A stretch of 17,370 nucleotides of DNA from Lachnoclostridium sp. UBA6475 (GTDB taxonomy: Bacteria; Bacillota; Clostridia; Lachnospirales; Lachnospiraceae): the NCBI GenBank assembly GCA_002435545.1, contig DJNB01000102.1:2333-19702 (forward strand), written 5' to 3'. The stretch's first letter is position 1; each line of letters starts with the position of its first letter. Positions 1-6,878 of this stretch are shown here, piece by piece. The position numbers were made by a program, and so were the translations under genes. The notes beneath the pieces are model-generated. The model did not search any database and was not told the DNA's origin. It saw only the letters and a list, made by a program, of their open reading frames with translations.

Positions 1-1083
1 CCCGCCACCGCCGATGACGGTAAACCGCTCCAGATACGCATCCAGTTCTGAAATGTCCGTAATCCTGGTATCTTCGCGCACCGCATCATCGCACTGCAAA
101 ATGCGGATATGACATTTATGGAAAAAACTGTCTTTTTCGGTAAGCAGGGTAAATGTCTCGCGCAGAAACCCCTTAATAAGTTCCCCATCGGTGGAATAAC
201 TGGTATCCAGAACCACGACAAACTCCTGTATCCGCATGACTTCCCGCGTTTCCACCGGCTCAATAAGCGGCATATTTCCATACAATGAAAGCCCATACGT
301 ATAAAAATTGACATCAAACGTATCCGGATCGCACTGCATTTCCTCGCGCAGCACGGCAAATTTGCGCAGAAAATCCCGATAACTCCGCTTGCTCCTGTCT
401 GCCTTCAGGCGGCGGAGCAGCGACTGCTCGCCCTCCTCCGGCTCGACACCGCGCCGTTCTTCCTGCATCCGGCTCTGTCTCGAAATCTTGTCCCACATCT
501 CCCTTGCCGGATTCGGCATCGGCGATGGCTTCTCTTCTTGCGGCCAGAATTTGTGATTGTCTGTATAAAACTCACGCCTTAGTTTTTCCCGCTCATCGTT
601 TCCAATTTCTGCCAAATAATCGTAAATCTTTGCCGCTGAGAGAAGTTTCTTTTCTTCCATCACCTCATATATCTTCCGGCGCTCCCACGACAACGCCCGT
701 CTCACGCTTTTCTTTTCCAGATGGTCAATGACATACTCCACCTCAATATCACACGCCAAATCCCACCGGGGGCGCTTGCGCCCCTGCTGCAGCCACAAAT
801 GAGCAAAAAGGCAGTGAAGCACGGTATGAAGGTACACGCGGTTCAGATAAAGCGGATTCTCCGGAAATATTTTACAAATCCGTTCTGCCGGAAAATACAA
901 TCGGCTGCCGTCCGTCGCCAATGTCCGAATGCTTTCCGCCGGCTGCCACGAAAGGGCAGAAAGCGCCACATCGAGAAACCGCAGATCCTGATACAGTTCG
1001 TTCTGTACAAAGCGGAGAAGTTTTTCCGCCATCTGATTTTGCCATTCCTCTTCGCTCTGTCCCTGTCTTTTACTCAAATTCAT
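1..1083 (-). CDS. VWA-like / DUF2201-type putative metallopeptidase protein (C-terminus cut by window edge)
   Basis: Open reading frame of 361 codons entering from the left edge with no stop inside the window. The ATG at 1083 overlaps the 3' end of the LRR gene by 14 nt, so the two are translationally coupled. Residues about 20-120 resemble the DUF2201 N-terminal (COG3864-like) domain, with the histidine cluster HTVLHCLFAH at 86-95 followed by the typical W..ACD segment (107-112). Residues about 288 onward form a VWA-like fold start with a MIDAS-type DTSYS motif at 293-297. A charged linker (about 182-235) separates the domains. As I recall the family, the first motif is HExxH-like; here Glu is replaced by Thr87, so peptidase activity is doubtful. 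Proteins of this type are often encoded with MoxR-type AAA ATPases; no such gene is visible, but it could lie beyond the edge. The cellular role is unknown. Confidence 0.8.
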   Translation of the reverse strand, partial: MNLSKRQGQSEEEWQNQMAEKLLRFVQNELYQDLRFLDVALSALSWQPAESIRTLATDGSRLYFPAERICKIFPENPLYLNRVYLHTVLHCLFAHLWLQQGRKRPRWDLACDIEVEYVIDHLEKKSVRRALSWERRKIYEVMEEKKLLSAAKIYDYLAEIGNDEREKLRREFYTDNHKFWPQEEKPSPMPNPAREMWDKISRQSRMQEERRGVEPEEGEQSLLRRLKADRSKRSYRDFLRKFAVLREEMQCDPDTFDVNFYTYGLSLYGNMPLIEPVETREVMRIQEFVVVLDTSYSTDGELIKGFLRETFTLLTEKDSFFHKCHIRILQCDDAVREDTRITDISELDAYLERFTVIGGGG

Positions 1084-2014
1084 AGCGCGCCTTCCTCCCC
1101 TCTTCCTTTTTCTGCCCTGCCGCCAAAAGGATCGCCGCTCCTTCCGTCCAATCCCGCTGCACATAGTTTACCAGTGCCCGTTCTTTCACATTATTTCCTA
1201 TTTTATCTCCTGTAAACACCGAATTTACAGCAAATGACAGCCATTCAAGATTTCTATTTTTCAGGCAGATTTTAAATATTTCTTCCGGCACACCTTCCAC
1301 ATAGTTTTCGTATTGCCGGCGGTTTTTTTCGGTCAGGCCAAGCGGCGTCATAAGCCGGTTCAATGCCATATGCACGAGTACCCGGTCTGTTTCCTCCGCG
1401 CACGCTTTCTCAAAAATCCCATCGTATGCCTCAAAATCCACCTTCCCATCGCGGAAGCACTGCCGCGCGCGGAATCCCTCGCCCTCAATATTCAGGCCGA
1501 AAATATGTGCCGGCGCGATCGTATCATACCCCTCATAATATTCCGGATAAAATAAAACCGCGTCGTCAAACTGCACCTCAACGTCCCACGAAATTCTCGC
1601 AAGAAGCTGTCTGGCACCGGTTTCCTCTCCCGCCCTTCCGCGGATGCGCAGGCTATGCAGCGCACCGCAGTTATTAAACACATCACTTCCAATCTCTCTT
1701 ATCCTCTTTCCCGTTTCAATATATTCCAATTTTTTACAATTAAAGAAGGCAGCATTTTCGATCCGTCCGACTGCGTCCGGCAGGCTGATCTTTTCCACAA
1801 AATCTCCCTGCGCAGGATGTGCGGACGGCTCCCCGATCACCGCTGTATTCCCGTCTTGTGTCGTTTTCTCCCGCTTCCGGTCCGAAAAACAATACGCCCC
1901 AACAGCCACAAGATCACGCCCCTCTACCGTTTCCGGCAGAGTGATCTCCGGGCTGTCCGAGCGCACCTCATGCACCACTGCATTTTCATCTTGTTCGTTC
2001 CAAATAAGCTCCAT
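1070..2014 (-). CDS. Cytoplasmic leucine-rich repeat (BspA/LRR_5-type) protein
   Basis: 314 codons. The ATG at 2014 is preceded by GAGG with a 9-nt spacer, and that RBS lies across the stop codon of the SGNH gene 12 nt upstream. Residues about 22-45 and 73-125 carry BspA-type LRR_5 units: I.LP..V..I...AF..C..L..I followed by I.EIGSDVFNNCGALHSLRI. Residues about 200-300 look alpha-helical, with an ankyrin-like feel (EWLSFAVNS..., EGAAILLAAG). There is no signal peptide or membrane segment, which is unusual because most BspA-type LRR proteins are exported; it probably acts in the cytoplasm as a binding or scaffold protein. Its stop overlaps the start of the DUF2201/VWA gene, suggesting joint stoichiometric production. 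The specific ligand cannot be inferred. Confidence 0.75.
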   Translation of the reverse strand: MELIWNEQDENAVVHEVRSDSPEITLPETVEGRDLVAVGAYCFSDRKREKTTQDGNTAVIGEPSAHPAQGDFVEKISLPDAVGRIENAAFFNCKKLEYIETGKRIREIGSDVFNNCGALHSLRIRGRAGEETGARQLLARISWDVEVQFDDAVLFYPEYYEGYDTIAPAHIFGLNIEGEGFRARQCFRDGKVDFEAYDGIFEKACAEETDRVLVHMALNRLMTPLGLTEKNRRQYENYVEGVPEEIFKICLKNRNLEWLSFAVNSVFTGDKIGNNVKERALVNYVQRDWTEGAAILLAAGQKKEEGRKARYEFE

Positions 2015-2026
2015 GACGGATTACCT

Positions 2027-2788
2027 CTATCCTTTTCGAATTGCTTCCAGTTCTTTCAATATCGTTTTCAATGCCTGCTTCTTTTCCGTCCAGTCTTTTC
2101 CCCGTAAAAATGTGCGGTATTTTTTCGGACATTTTTCAACCGGATAACCGGTACATTTCTTACCAAAGATCTGTGTATACATGAGAATAGCCGCCGTATA
2201 TCCGTTATATTCGTTTGGATGGTAGTCGCCCGGCTCATGCAGTTCCTCATACATATAGCCAAGATCCTGCAGTCTCTGGATCGCCGCTTCTGCCCGAATG
2301 ATCTTCACGCCGTGCTTTGTCAATTTTTGGATCAATTCTCCCCCCGGCACATCAAATTCCGTCTGATAATAATACGAACGCGCCGACTTTTTCATATATT
2401 TCTGTAATTTCAGGATATCTTTGTACGTGGTTTCATAGCGTGTGCCATACTCCTGAAAAATGACAATATCTGACTTTTTCAATTGCTTGCGGATATTGTA
2501 TTCATTGAATTTGGCATCCAATACATGATCGCTTAATTGATATCCGTTATTGATCTGATCGTAGACCTTAATATTTGTACCGAAAAGTTTCGCAATCTGC
2601 TTGAAATATTTTTTCTGAGATCCGTTTCCGATAAGACTATTTCCGACTATCGTAACGGTATATGTCTTCTTTTTTGCCTGAACAGCCTGCACCCCTGACC
2701 CAAGATAACCGCCAATCCCCGCGATCAGAAAGGCCGCCAAAAACAAGGCTGTTATGAGCTGCTTTGTAAATTTACCGGTGTGTTTCAT
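2027..2788 (-). CDS. Exported SGNH/GDSL-like hydrolase (DUF4886-like)
   Basis: 253 codons from the ATG at 2788, chosen because AAAGGGGG sits 6 nt upstream; an in-frame TTG at 2806 lies upstream of that RBS and is less likely. Residues 1-38 are a classical signal peptide: basic N-region, hydrophobic 11-30, cleavage plausible after VQA at 36-38. The mature part starts with VTIVGNSL (45-52), the SGNH block I with Ser51 as candidate nucleophile. It continues with DIVIFQEYG (107-115), similar to the YD.V.LQE segment of DUF4886-like members, and ends with GDYHPNEYNGYTAA (187-200), the block V Asp/His region, with His190 as candidate base. The Asp is two rather than three residues before the His, so activity needs testing. 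It is probably a secreted esterase acting on acylated polysaccharide or cell-wall material. It lies 14 nt downstream of the RhuM gene. Confidence 0.7.
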   Translation of the reverse strand: MKHTGKFTKQLITALFLAAFLIAGIGGYLGSGVQAVQAKKKTYTVTIVGNSLIGNGSQKKYFKQIAKLFGTNIKVYDQINNGYQLSDHVLDAKFNEYNIRKQLKKSDIVIFQEYGTRYETTYKDILKLQKYMKKSARSYYYQTEFDVPGGELIQKLTKHGVKIIRAEAAIQRLQDLGYMYEELHEPGDYHPNEYNGYTAAILMYTQIFGKKCTGYPVEKCPKKYRTFLRGKDWTEKKQALKTILKELEAIRKG

Positions 2789-2802
2789 GTTTTTGCCCCC
2801 TT

Positions 2803-3822
2803 TCAATTCTTTTCCAATCTCTTGATCATCTTGTCAAAATCCGATTCAATTGGCTGTGTTTTATTAAAAATATCATATTCGTGATATGCTTTTTCCACTG
2901 CTTGTCTGTGCGATATCTGTCCATTGTCCTTCAAAATATCATATCTGCGAAATGCAAGAAACTCATTTACACTTTTGGAAAATTCTTCCATTGTGAAAAC
3001 ATTTTCCCGTTCAATTAAATCTTCTATATAATCAAAATATCCCGTAACCGCACGTTCCAATCGACGAATCTCTTTTTCGCCCAAATAGTTTTTTGCAATT
3101 GGTGTATCTGATTTTAGAATGCGTCCATCCGGGGCATTCTTCCATGTGGTAAGCCCCATATTCTCTTTTGTGTGATCCGCCTGCTGATAGACAATTTCAG
3201 CCGCCGTTTTTCCCGTAATTGCATAATGAAATTTATTCTGAATGGTAGCATAAAAATGATATGTAACGTCTGAATCCTTATCATAGTCGATGCTGCATTC
3301 TGCAAATATGTCGGTAATCTGCTGCCAGATTCTACGCTCGCTGGCACGGATAGAACGAACTCTTTCCAATAATTCGCGGAAATAATCTTTACCAAAAGCA
3401 GTTCTTCCCTGTTTCAGACGTTCATCGTCCATTGTAAATCCTTTTACCATATATTCCTTAAGAACATTCGTAGCCCAGATTCGAAACTTCGTTGCCTGAA
3501 TAGAGTTTACCCTGTAGCCAACAGAAATAATGGCATCCAAATTATAATAGTTGGTGGTAGAAAGCTGTGTTTTCCCCTTCACTGCTCCGTGCCTTGTGGT
3601 TGTTGCAATTTTTGCAATAACCACTTTTTCATCCAACTCACCTGTCTCAAAAATTTTTTTAAGGTGTCGGCTAATACCAGATTTGTCAACACCAAACAAC
3701 TCAGCCATTGCCTTCTGGGTAATCCATATCGTTTCATCTTTTATTAAAGCACTGACCGTTACATCGTCGTCTTCCGTTCTGTACAGTACCATTTCCATTT
3801 GTTTCGTAATATCCGTTTTCAT
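2803..3822 (-). CDS. RhuM family protein
   Basis: 339 codons from the ATG at 3822, preceded by AAAGGGGG with a 6-nt spacer; the longer in-frame extension to 3870 runs through the promoter and is rejected. The N-terminal half matches the RhuM (virulence protein/DNA-binding-like) family: WITQKAMAELFGVDKSGISRHLKKIF (residues about 33-58, helix-turn-helix-like), then TRHGAVKGKTQLSTTNYYNLDAIISVGYRVNS and FRIWATNVLKEYMVKGF, which are hallmark family segments. The C-terminal half (about 190-330) is charged and helical, typical of the long RhuM variants. The biochemical function of RhuM is not established; the family is common in accessory and pathogenicity-island DNA. Here it is the first gene of a packed minus-strand set with its own promoter. 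Confidence 0.85.
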   Translation of the reverse strand: MKTDITKQMEMVLYRTEDDDVTVSALIKDETIWITQKAMAELFGVDKSGISRHLKKIFETGELDEKVVIAKIATTTRHGAVKGKTQLSTTNYYNLDAIISVGYRVNSIQATKFRIWATNVLKEYMVKGFTMDDERLKQGRTAFGKDYFRELLERVRSIRASERRIWQQITDIFAECSIDYDKDSDVTYHFYATIQNKFHYAITGKTAAEIVYQQADHTKENMGLTTWKNAPDGRILKSDTPIAKNYLGEKEIRRLERAVTGYFDYIEDLIERENVFTMEEFSKSVNEFLAFRRYDILKDNGQISHRQAVEKAYHEYDIFNKTQPIESDFDKMIKRLEKN

Positions 3823-3841
3823 ATAAAACCCCCTTTTTCCA

Positions 3842-3870
3842 ATTATACCACACCTCATTTTCCGGAACAA
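3842..3870 (-). promoter_or_regulatory. Sigma-A type promoter of the RhuM-SGNH-LRR-VWA gene set
   Basis: Minus-strand -35 TTGTTC (3865-3870), 17-bp spacer, -10 TATAAT (3842-3847). The -10 is perfect and the spacing ideal. It lies only 3 nt beyond the stop of the CBM2-like gene and 19 nt before the RhuM ATG, giving a very short leader. Confidence 0.7.
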
Positions 3871-3873
3871 GAA

Positions 3874-4755
3874 TCACTTTTCAAGCAATGCATCCTCCTC
3901 TTCTTCGTATTCGTCCTCATCATATTCCGGATCCTCAATCATTTCATACAGCCTAAATTTGGAAAATTTTGGCTTTCCACTGCACTTTGCAATAAATCCA
4001 ATTTCGACGCTTTTTTTCGGACCGATATTTTGATTGTTTTCCGGGTGATATAAATTATAATACGTGAAATCTTTATTCTCCTTGTCCTCTATTTCGTCCT
4101 TTACAGCCGCATCCCAGATCTGTTCCATCTTAAAATTTGATTTGCATTCCACACTCCAGTCCTCTATTATATGATACGTTTTATTTGTTATGGTAATCTT
4201 TCCATTTACCACATTTCCCCATTTATGGAGTACCGTAAGTGACATTTTGTACTTTTCCTGATCTACTTCATCACGAAACATATTTGACTCTACATAGGAC
4301 GGAAATTTTGGTTCTTCTTTTGCTTTTACCAGCATGCCAAAAGAGACAATTCCATTTTTTGGAATGTCGTGGTTTTTTTCCGTATTGCGAAGCGTATATA
4401 TATTTTCATCAATTTTTTTGATTTTTACGTCGCAAATATGTTTAATCTCATAGTTTGCCGGAAGGTCAAATTCCCAATCCTCCACGTCCTCATCTGAAAC
4501 ATTTGTTAAGGTAATTTCAACATAATAATACTCTCCCCATTGTTCTGTTATTTTATAATCCACCTGCAAATCCGCCAGATCCGCATCAACATATGTTAGC
4601 AGCCATTCAAGGTCTTCCTCTGCCTCAATCTCCTCCGCTGTTTTATTATTCGTTTCTTTCTTTTCTCCTTCATTTGTACTTATAACTCCCAGAGTACAAG
4701 TACTTAAAATTATTGTGAATACAAGAAGGAAAAGTTTTATCGCGTTTTTGTACAT
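3874..4755 (-). CDS. Exported protein with two tandem CBM2-like domains and an acidic tail
   Basis: 293 codons from the ATG at 4755 (AAAGGA 9 nt upstream). Residues 5-24 are a hydrophobic signal or anchor segment; LSTC at 17-20 is only a poor lipobox, so lipidation is uncertain. Two internal repeats (about 64-152 and 169-269) align with each other: K/QWG, then V.ITLTN/ITITN, then (V/I)EDW, then N..I...D, then Y.L, N..I, V.FG/IGF, and PKF. The aromatic and N-rich pattern matches the bacterial cellulose-binding CBM2 fold. No catalytic domain is present. The C-terminus (about 273-293) is strongly acidic. The ATPase gene ends 25 nt upstream, so they are likely co-transcribed. Possible roles are surface carbohydrate binding or an Ig-like structural module; family assignment is by pattern only. 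Confidence 0.6.
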   Translation of the reverse strand: MYKNAIKLFLLVFTIILSTCTLGVISTNEGEKKETNNKTAEEIEAEEDLEWLLTYVDADLADLQVDYKITEQWGEYYYVEITLTNVSDEDVEDWEFDLPANYEIKHICDVKIKKIDENIYTLRNTEKNHDIPKNGIVSFGMLVKAKEEPKFPSYVESNMFRDEVDQEKYKMSLTVLHKWGNVVNGKITITNKTYHIIEDWSVECKSNFKMEQIWDAAVKDEIEDKENKDFTYYNLYHPENNQNIGPKKSVEIGFIAKCSGKPKFSKFRLYEMIEDPEYDEDEYEEEEDALLEK

Positions 4756-4780
4756 AATTCCCTGTCCTTTCTTTTGTTTT

Positions 4781-6034
4781 CTAAAACTCCAGACTATCCG
4801 CATTTAGCAGAAAATATTTCATCCCCATGATCACAAATCCTTCCTCATTTCTCCAAGGCTTTTTTGTTCCATTTACAATAACAATCTTCTTAAATGAATC
4901 CGGAATATTTCGGAATGAATTCAATTCCTGCGTCTGTTTTTCCTCCGTAGTCATATCATAAGCCACCTGAATGTAATATCTCTGGCTGCCCTGGTTTACT
5001 ACAAAATCAACTTCCAGTTGCTTATGAATTCTCATTCCTTCAGAATTTTTCCCATATACATCCACAATACCAACGTCCACATTATACCCTCGGATGAGCA
5101 GTTCGTTATATACAATATTTTCCATAATATAAGTAGGCTCCTGCTGTCTGAAATTGAGCCGTGCATTTCTAAGACCCAGATCCGAAAAATAGTATTTCAA
5201 ATTTGCGCCCACGTATTTTCTTCCTTTTATATCATACCGGTTCGCCTTAGAGATCAAAAAGGCTTCCGCAAGATAATTGATATGATTGTTTATGGTTTTA
5301 TTGCTGTAATTGATCCCCCGTTCACTTTTAAAAGTATTTGATATTTTTGTCGGATTGGTAGGCGCTCCTATAGCAGAAGCAAGGACATCTACCAAAGTAT
5401 CAATCTCTTCCACATTTTGAATTCCATTTCGTTCTACCACATCTTTGATATAAACATTTGAAAAAATATTTTTCAAATACTCTGCCTTTTGGCTTTCAAT
5501 AGAGAATCGGGCAACCTGTGGAAGTCCCCCATACGTCATATATTCTTCCCATGCGTCCTCATAATCCCCATCAAAAGAAGCATAAAATTCTGCAAAAGAT
5601 AATGGATAAATTCTTATCTCATCCCCTCTGCCTCTGAATTCAGTTACAATGTCACTTGATAAAAATTTAGAATTACTTCCTGTCACATATACATCGATAT
5701 TGCTGATACGAAGCAAACTATTCAGAACTTCTTCAAAGCGCGGCATAAACTGCACTTCATCTAAAAACAGATAATAATTCTGACTGTCTTTCATTGCCTC
5801 TTTGATATACTGATAGCACTTCTTTGGATCACGCAGTTCCTCGTTTTCAATGCCATCCAGGGCAATCTCAATAATGTGCTCACGATCCACGCCATTCTCT
5901 AATAAATATTTTTTAAACAATACAAATAACAGAAATGACTTTCCACATCTTCTAATCCCGGTAATAACCTTAATCATTCCATTGTTTTTTCTTATCTTCA
6001 ATTTTTCAAGATAGGTATCCCTTTTAATTTCCAT
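4781..6034 (-). CDS. AAA ATPase with C-terminal DUF4143 domain
   Basis: 417 codons from the ATG at 6034, chosen because AAGGAG lies 7 nt upstream; the upstream in-frame extension to 6109 crosses the promoter. Walker A is GIRRCGKS (26-33), Walker B YLFLDEVQ (88-95), sensor-like TGSN (118-121), then the RGR segment (134-136) and the GGLP motif (169-172) typical of AAA_14/DUF4143 ATPases. The C-terminal part contains LEVDFVV and YYIQVAYD, a PD-(D/E)xK-like core usual in DUF4143. Length is normal for the family. These proteins are widespread in gut anaerobes and archaea as paralogous, often horizontally acquired genes; the function is unsettled. It precedes the CBM2-like gene in a probable two-gene unit. 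Confidence 0.88.
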   Translation of the reverse strand: MEIKRDTYLEKLKIRKNNGMIKVITGIRRCGKSFLLFVLFKKYLLENGVDREHIIEIALDGIENEELRDPKKCYQYIKEAMKDSQNYYLFLDEVQFMPRFEEVLNSLLRISNIDVYVTGSNSKFLSSDIVTEFRGRGDEIRIYPLSFAEFYASFDGDYEDAWEEYMTYGGLPQVARFSIESQKAEYLKNIFSNVYIKDVVERNGIQNVEEIDTLVDVLASAIGAPTNPTKISNTFKSERGINYSNKTINNHINYLAEAFLISKANRYDIKGRKYVGANLKYYFSDLGLRNARLNFRQQEPTYIMENIVYNELLIRGYNVDVGIVDVYGKNSEGMRIHKQLEVDFVVNQGSQRYYIQVAYDMTTEEKQTQELNSFRNIPDSFKKIVIVNGTKKPWRNEEGFVIMGMKYFLLNADSLEF

Positions 6035-6080
6035 GATATCGCTCCTTATTTTTGTGTTTTGCACAGATTTTAGTAATGAC

Positions 6081-6109
6081 ATTTTAACACAAAAGCATTT
6101 TCTTTTCAA
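6081..6109 (-). promoter_or_regulatory. Promoter of the AAA/DUF4143 gene
   Basis: Minus-strand -35 TTGAAA (6104-6109), 17-bp spacer, -10 TAAAAT (6081-6086). It lies 46 nt before the ATG at 6034. An 8-bp inverted repeat (AATAGTTA at 6108-6115, TAACTATT at 6125-6132) touches the -35 box. Confidence 0.65.
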
Positions 6110-6121
6110 TAGTTAGCTTGT

Positions 6122-6135
6122 AAGTAACTATTCAG
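6122..6135 (+). repeat. 14-nt copy of the terminal repeat of the structured element at 14292-14476
   Basis: AAGTAACTATTCAG is identical to the first 14 nt of the left terminal arm at 14292. Together with 6108-6115 (AATAGTTA) it forms an 8-bp inverted repeat, and GTAAC/GTTAC within 6124-6139 forms another small hairpin. It lies between the feo operon terminator and the promoter of the AAA gene. It may be a degraded remnant or a solo end of the same repeat family. Confidence 0.45.
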
Positions 6136-6149
6136 TTACCTTGTAATAC

Positions 6150-6188
6150 AAAAAAACCGCCGCACAAAGATCGCTCTCTGCACGGCAG
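6150..6188 (-). terminator. Rho-independent terminator of the feo operon
   Basis: Read on the minus strand, 6188 to 6157 folds into a stem of about 14 pairs (several G-U) with a GCGA loop, followed by seven T residues (6156-6150). It is located downstream of the last feo-cluster gene and has no T-run in the plus direction, so it is unidirectional. Confidence 0.8.
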
Positions 6189-6301
6189 TTCAATTTTCGA
6201 CAATTTGCAGCCAGCCCAAAGCTGCTCTCGTCATTTCATACACGATTTTTTATTTCCAGGACTTTCGCCCAGGATAAAAAGGAGTAAATTATCAGCCTAT
6301 A

Positions 6302-6661
6302 TTATTCCATACTCACGACAGTATATCCAAGTTTTTCGATGGTATTCTGGATTTCCAGATCATCGACATCCTTGTAGACCGAAATCGCCGCTGCTTTCTT
6401 ATTCAGATTCACTTTTGCGACAATGCCATCCATTTCATTCAGATGGTTCTCGATGCGCACCCGGCAATTCTGACAGTGCATGCCGTCGATGTGTACGGTG
6501 ACCTCACGAAGTACTGGTCCGGAGATCTTTTTTTTGATCGGCTTTTCTTTGGGACCGCCGCAGCAGTCGCCTTCGCCTTTCATGTGCTTGATGCTGGTCC
6601 GGATCGCCGGAATCAATATCAGCACGAGAATTACTACGATTAAAAGTGTCTGCATATTCAA
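6302..6661 (-). CDS. Membrane-anchored heavy-metal-associated (HMA) domain protein of the feo cluster
   Basis: 119 codons from a TTG at 6661, placed 9 nt after the RBS AGGGGG (6671-6676). The in-frame ATG at 6670 directly abuts the RBS, and another ATG at 6655 is 15 nt away, so the exact start is uncertain. Residues about 4-22 form one transmembrane helix. CCGG (about 33-36) is a possible extra metal site. A basic linker leads to an HMA fold (about 53-116) with the GMHCQNC metal-binding loop (CxxC) and the closing EKLGYTV segment. Family knowledge: HMA domains carry soft metals such as Cu(I) and are also found tethered next to feo genes. Last gene of the feoAB operon, 15 nt after the Cys-rich gene, and followed by the terminator at 6150-6188. 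Its substrate (iron versus copper) is unknown. Confidence 0.8.
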   Translation of the reverse strand: MNMQTLLIVVILVLILIPAIRTSIKHMKGEGDCCGGPKEKPIKKKISGPVLREVTVHIDGMHCQNCRVRIENHLNEMDGIVAKVNLNKKAAAISVYKDVDDLEIQNTIEKLGYTVVSME

Positions 6662-6670
6662 ACTCGTCAT

Positions 6671-6676
6671 CCCCCT
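6671..6676 (-). promoter_or_regulatory. RBS deciding the start of the HMA protein
   Basis: AGGGGG directly precedes an ATG at 6670 with zero spacing, which cannot serve that codon. The TTG at 6661 is 9 nt away, near optimum, so the TTG is preferred. The RBS overlaps nothing but lies just after the TAA of the Cys-rich gene. Confidence 0.45.
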
Positions 6677-6853
6677 TTAATCTTTCTTCTTTTGTTGTGG
6701 TTTTGATGCACAGGAACGTGTACACGAACCTGCGGACGGACATCCGATACAATGAATGCCCCTCTTCTTCTCTTTACGAATGTAAAGAAGGGAAGAGCCT
6801 ACGATGATTACCAGGAGTAAGATAACAACTACATTTGCTATAATACCTGTCAT
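6677..6853 (-). CDS. FeoB-associated Cys-rich membrane protein (58 aa)
   Basis: Short gene of 58 codons plus stop, starting ATG at 6853 (the first start after in-frame TGA codons) with only a weak purine-rich RBS. The sequence shows MTGIIANVVVILLL..., one transmembrane helix (about 4-24), a basic stretch YIRKEKKRG, then a cysteine cluster HCIGCPSAGSCTRSC (34-48) and a lysine-rich tail. This matches the FeoB-associated Cys-rich membrane protein family found directly after feoB in Clostridia, proposed to act beside FeoB at the membrane, possibly analogous to FeoC. It begins 25 nt after the feoB stop and ends 15 nt before the HMA gene start. Confidence 0.85.
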   Translation of the reverse strand: MTGIIANVVVILLLVIIVGSSLLYIRKEKKRGIHCIGCPSAGSCTRSCASKPQQKKKD

Positions 6854-6878
6854 AATTCATCATCTCTTTTCTAATTGA

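Noticed and set aside
1644..2147. Plus-strand open frames opposite the LRR and SGNH genes
   Set aside because: No family match and low-complexity composition; the minus-strand genes explain the region.
6189..6301. Additional gene or RNA between the HMA gene and its terminator
   Set aside because: No start with RBS gives more than a few codons and only weak stems are seen; an ordinary 3' UTR.
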